Shown here: one piece after another, positions 5,773 to 7,702 of the stretch
How the letters are laid out: each line of letters begins with the position of its first letter
Position numbering within the stretch: position 1 is the stretch's first letter
Assembly (NCBI GenBank): GCA_036524115.1
Contig: DATDCY010000371.1
Coordinates: forward strand, 1-7,702
Direction of reading: 5' to 3'
DNA: 7,702 nt
From: a bacterium
GTDB taxonomy: Bacteria > JAUVQV01 > DATDCY01
Translations under genes and position numbers: made by a program
The notes under the pieces: model-generated
Told to the model about the DNA's origin: nothing
Databases searched by the model: none
What the model saw: the letters and a program-made list of their open reading frames with translations, nothing else

Positions 5773-7140
5773 ATGGTCAATCCGCTGATCTTCCGCGAGT
5801 ACGACGTCCGCGGCACCGTTGGGCGGGATCTGGACCCCGCGATCGTGGAGCTGCTCGGGCGCGGGGTCGGCACGCTGCTGCGCCGGGCGGGCGGTCGCCG
5901 CGCCGTGCTCGCGCGCGACAACCGGCTCAGCTCGCCGTCGTACCGCGACGCGCTCGTCGCGGGGCTGCTGGCCACCGGCGTGGACGTGCTCGACCTCGGC
6001 CTGGCCCCGACCCCCCTGCTCTACTACGGGCTCTTCCATTTCCCGTGCGACGGCGGCGTCATGATCACCGGCAGCCACAACCCTCCCGAGTTCAACGGCT
6101 TCAAGATCGCGATCGGGAAGAGCACCATCTGGGGCGGACGCATCCAGGAGCTGCGCGGGCTCATCGAGCGGCGCGACTTCGAGAGCGGCGCCGGCTCGCT
6201 GGCGCACGGCGACATCGTCGGGCCCTACCGCGAGATGGCGCTCGGGAAGATCCGGCTCGCGCGCCCGCTGCGCGTCGCCGTCGACGCGGGCAGCGGCACC
6301 GGCGGGATCGTGGCGCCGGCGCTGCTGCGCGAGCTGGGGTGCGAGGTCACGGAACTCTGGTGCGAGCCGGACGGCACCTACCCGGGCCACTTCCCGGACC
6401 CGACCGTGCCGCGCAACCTCGCGGACCTCATCCGCACGGTGCGCGAGCGCGGCCTCGACTGCGGCATCGGCTACGACGGGGACGCGGACCGCATCGGCGT
6501 CGTCGACGAGCAGGGCAGCATCCTCTGGGGCGACCAGCTGCTGATGATCTACGCGCGCGAGATCCTCGCGCAGGGGCCGGCCGCGGTGGTCTTCGAGGTC
6601 AAGTGCTCGCAGAACCTCGCGCGGGACGTCGAGCGCCACGGCGGGCGGCCGGTGATGTGGAAGACCGGCCACTCGCTGATCAAGGAGAAGATGAAGGCCG
6701 AGCACGCGGCGATCGCCGGCGAGATGAGCGGCCACATCTTCTTCGCCGACGACTTCTTCGGGTTCGACGACGCGATCTACGCCTCGCTGCGGCTGCTGCG
6801 CATCCTCGCGGCCTCCGGCAGGCCGCTCTCGGCGCTGCTCGCGGACGTCCCGCGCACCTGGTCGACCCCCGAGATCCGCGTCGACTGCCCCGACGAGCGC
6901 AAGTTTGCGGTGGTGGCCGCGCTGGCCGCGGAGTTCGCAGCCGGACGCGAGGTCATCGACATCGACGGCGTGCGCGTGAACTACCCCGACGGCTGGGGGC
7001 TGCTGCGCGCCTCGAACACGCAGCCGGTGCTGGTCATGCGCTTCGAGGCGCTGAGCGCCGAGGGCCTCGCGCGCATCCGCGGCGAGTTCACCGCGGCCCT
7101 CGCCCGGTTCCCATTCGTCACGCTCCCGCCTGAAGTGTAG
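5773..7140 (+). CDS. Phosphomannomutase/phosphoglucomutase (AlgC/ManB-like, alpha-D-phosphohexomutase family)
   Basis: This cytoplasmic enzyme interconverts hexose 6-phosphate and 1-phosphate (mannose and/or glucose), supplying GDP-mannose or UDP-glucose precursors for surface polysaccharide. The 455-residue protein has all four family sites. TGSHNPP at 99-105 carries the phosphoserine Ser101. The Mg2+ loop DGDADR is at 235-240 (Asp235, 237, 239). The sugar-specificity loop GEMSGH is at 316-321 (Glu317, Ser319). The phosphate-binding loop RASNTQP is at 412-418. The glutamate and serine of GEMSGH are typical of the dual-specificity PMM/PGM branch. I took ATG 5773 because [14 protein letters not shown] is the usual N-terminus. 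An in-frame ATG at 5743 is possible, and neither has a strong Shine-Dalgarno sequence. The gene is divergent from nuo and ends with TAG just before a hairpin. No convincing -10/-35 pair was seen for it. Substrate preference cannot be fixed from sequence alone. Confidence 0.93.
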   Translation: MVNPLIFREYDVRGTVGRDLDPAIVELLGRGVGTLLRRAGGRRAVLARDNRLSSPSYRDALVAGLLATGVDVLDLGLAPTPLLYYGLFHFPCDGGVMITGSHNPPEFNGFKIAIGKSTIWGGRIQELRGLIERRDFESGAGSLAHGDIVGPYREMALGKIRLARPLRVAVDAGSGTGGIVAPALLRELGCEVTELWCEPDGTYPGHFPDPTVPRNLADLIRTVRERGLDCGIGYDGDADRIGVVDEQGSILWGDQLLMIYAREILAQGPAAVVFEVKCSQNLARDVERHGGRPVMWKTGHSLIKEKMKAEHAAIAGEMSGHIFFADDFFGFDDAIYASLRLLRILAASGRPLSALLADVPRTWSTPEIRVDCPDERKFAVVAALAAEFAAGREVIDIDGVRVNYPDGWGLLRASNTQPVLVMRFEALSAEGLARIRGEFTAALARFPFVTLPPEV

Positions 7141-7145
7141 CACCG

Positions 7146-7181
7146 GCCGATCAGGAGGGATTTCTCCGCCTCCCGATCGGC
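7146..7181 (+). terminator. Hairpin just downstream of the mutase gene, likely transcript end or 3' stabiliser
   Basis: GCCGATC (7146-7152) pairs with GATCGGC (7175-7181), and GGAGG (7154-7158) pairs with CCTCC (7169-7173). One A/C mismatch separates the two stem parts and the loop has 10 bases. The 12-bp stem starts 6 bases after the TAG stop. No T run follows on either strand, so it is not a classical intrinsic terminator. It may mark a Rho-dependent end or protect the 3' end of the mRNA. Confidence 0.55.
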
Positions 7182-7240
7182 TCGTGCAGCCAGGGCCCAT
7201 GTCTCCGAGCGGAACTGAACGCGCCCCCCCCCGGCGTGCG

Positions 7241-7269
7241 TTGACGGGTCCGGGCGCAGCAGGTATCGT
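7241..7269 (+). promoter_or_regulatory. Possible promoter upstream of the unrecognised gene at the right edge
   Basis: TTGACG (7241-7246, five of six -35 matches) is followed after exactly 17 bases by TATCGT (7264-7269, four of six -10 matches). Initiation would fall near 7276, only about 6 bases before the ATG at 7282. That implies an almost leaderless mRNA, or use of the downstream in-frame ATG at 7339. Such matches also occur by chance, so this is moderate evidence only. Confidence 0.4.
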
Positions 7270-7281
7270 CTCGTATCCAGG

Positions 7282-7702
7282 ATGATCCCCAGCGGCGAGC
7301 AGCCAGAGCGCGCGGCCCTCGTGCGCGCGGGGCGCCTGATGACCAAGGCGCGCGACGCCTTCTACGAGCGGCGCTACGAGGAGTGCATCGAGCGCTGCCA
7401 GGAGACCCTCGCCGCCCTGCTGCCGCCGGCGCCGCCGGCGCCCCCGGACGCACCGCCTCCCACGCCCGAGGAGCAGGCCGACCGGTTCCTCACCGAGTAC
7501 GCGGCGCTCCTGCCGCTGATGGAGGCCGAGCGCATCGCCGGCGTGTTCACGTTCTTCGTCCGACGCAAGGCGCGCTTCGGCTACGAGCGCGGCCGGCCCC
7601 TGCCCCGCCGCGACTGGTGGGAGTTCCTCCAGATCTCCCGCGAGGAGGCGGGCGAAGTCCTCGCGGCGGCGCGGCGCGCGCTCGAGGCCGTCCAGCGCGG
7701 GC
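7282..7702 (+). CDS. Unrecognised protein, N-terminal 140 residues, partial
   Basis: I do not recognise this gene. The frame is open from ATG 7282 to the window edge with the same G/C-ending codon use as the neighbours. Its N-terminus (about 12-47) is a charged helical segment with KARDAFYERRYEECIERCQE at 22-41, resembling a TPR or HEPN-like helix pair. A proline/alanine linker follows (48-61, PPAPPAPPDAPPP). A second helical region (63-140) contains FTFFVRRKARFGYERGR at 89-105 and DWWEFLQISREEAGEVL at 111-127. There is no signal peptide or membrane segment. The first in-frame ATG has only AGG directly adjacent and no normal ribosome binding site. ATG 7339 (Met20) with an upstream GGGGCG run is an alternative start. 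A stop at 7216 rules out a longer N-terminus. The rest of the protein is outside the window. Confidence 0.6.
   Translation, partial: MIPSGEQPERAALVRAGRLMTKARDAFYERRYEECIERCQETLAALLPPAPPAPPDAPPPTPEEQADRFLTEYAALLPLMEAERIAGVFTFFVRRKARFGYERGRPLPRRDWWEFLQISREEAGEVLAAARRALEAVQRG

Noticed and set aside
5229-5975. N-terminal extension of nuoB through nuoA and into the mutase gene
   Set aside because: It would cross nuoA and the nuo promoter and would add a basic, low-complexity sequence unlike any NuoB.
6045-7133. Plus-strand open frame of 362 codons in another frame inside the mutase gene
   Set aside because: It is an out-of-frame, Arg-rich reading of the same DNA and has no family features.
5749-7200. 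Minus-strand open frame of 483 codons opposite the mutase gene
   Set aside because: The plus strand encodes a complete phosphohexomutase with all active-site loops. The antisense translation has shadow-type composition.
1-7702. Search for a new defence, mobile or biosynthetic system
   Set aside because: No repeats in arrays, transposase, integrase, tRNA or unusual gene cluster was seen. Apart from the partial gene at the right edge, all genes are recognisable core metabolism.

Overview
This is a GC-rich stretch (close to 70 % G+C by eye, with strong G/C preference at third codon positions) from a bacterium with a respiratory chain. About three quarters of it, on the minus strand, is the front part of a complex I (NADH:quinone oxidoreductase) operon in the order nuoA-nuoB-nuoC-nuoD-nuoE-nuoF-nuoG. 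nuoC and nuoD are separate genes, and nuoG runs off the left edge. The rest lies on the plus strand: a complete phosphomannomutase/phosphoglucomutase gene and the first 140 codons of an unrecognised protein. Separate nuoC and nuoD, a NuoG with a formate-dehydrogenase-like N7 cluster motif, and an AlgC-type mutase fit a deltaproteobacterial, Acidobacteriota, NC10-like or similar GC-rich lineage. I cannot place it more exactly.

Layout from left to right: nuoG (1-1255, minus, partial), nuoF (1239-2540), nuoE (2537-3034), nuoD (3031-4212), nuoC (4209-4709), nuoB (4713-5228), nuoA (5219-5596), a 176-base divergent intergenic region (5597-5772), the mutase gene (5773-7140, plus), a hairpin just after its stop (7146-7181), and the unrecognised partial gene (7282-7702, plus). 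The nuo genes overlap or nearly touch throughout. The C/D, D/E and E/F junctions each use the same 4-base GTGA stop/start overlap, which points to tight translational coupling.

The encoded subunits cover the NADH-oxidising module (NuoE, NuoF, NuoG) and the quinone-reducing connecting module (NuoB, NuoC, NuoD), plus one small membrane subunit (NuoA). NADH electrons enter at FMN in NuoF, pass through Fe-S clusters in NuoF, NuoE and NuoG, and reach cluster N2 in NuoB, which reduces quinone in a pocket formed with NuoD. The remaining subunits (NuoH to NuoN) are not in the window and are expected beyond the left edge. All Fe-S ligand sets that should be visible are intact, so the complex looks functional.

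The divergent region holds a sigma-70-like promoter for nuoA with a perfect TTGACA -35 box, and next to it a GC-rich inverted repeat followed by a T run on the nuo strand. I found no mobile element, CRISPR array, tRNA, rRNA or defence system. The window is mostly ordinary core metabolism. The points worth a second look are a few unusual residues in NuoF, NuoE and NuoG, the signals in the divergent region, and the unknown gene at the right edge.
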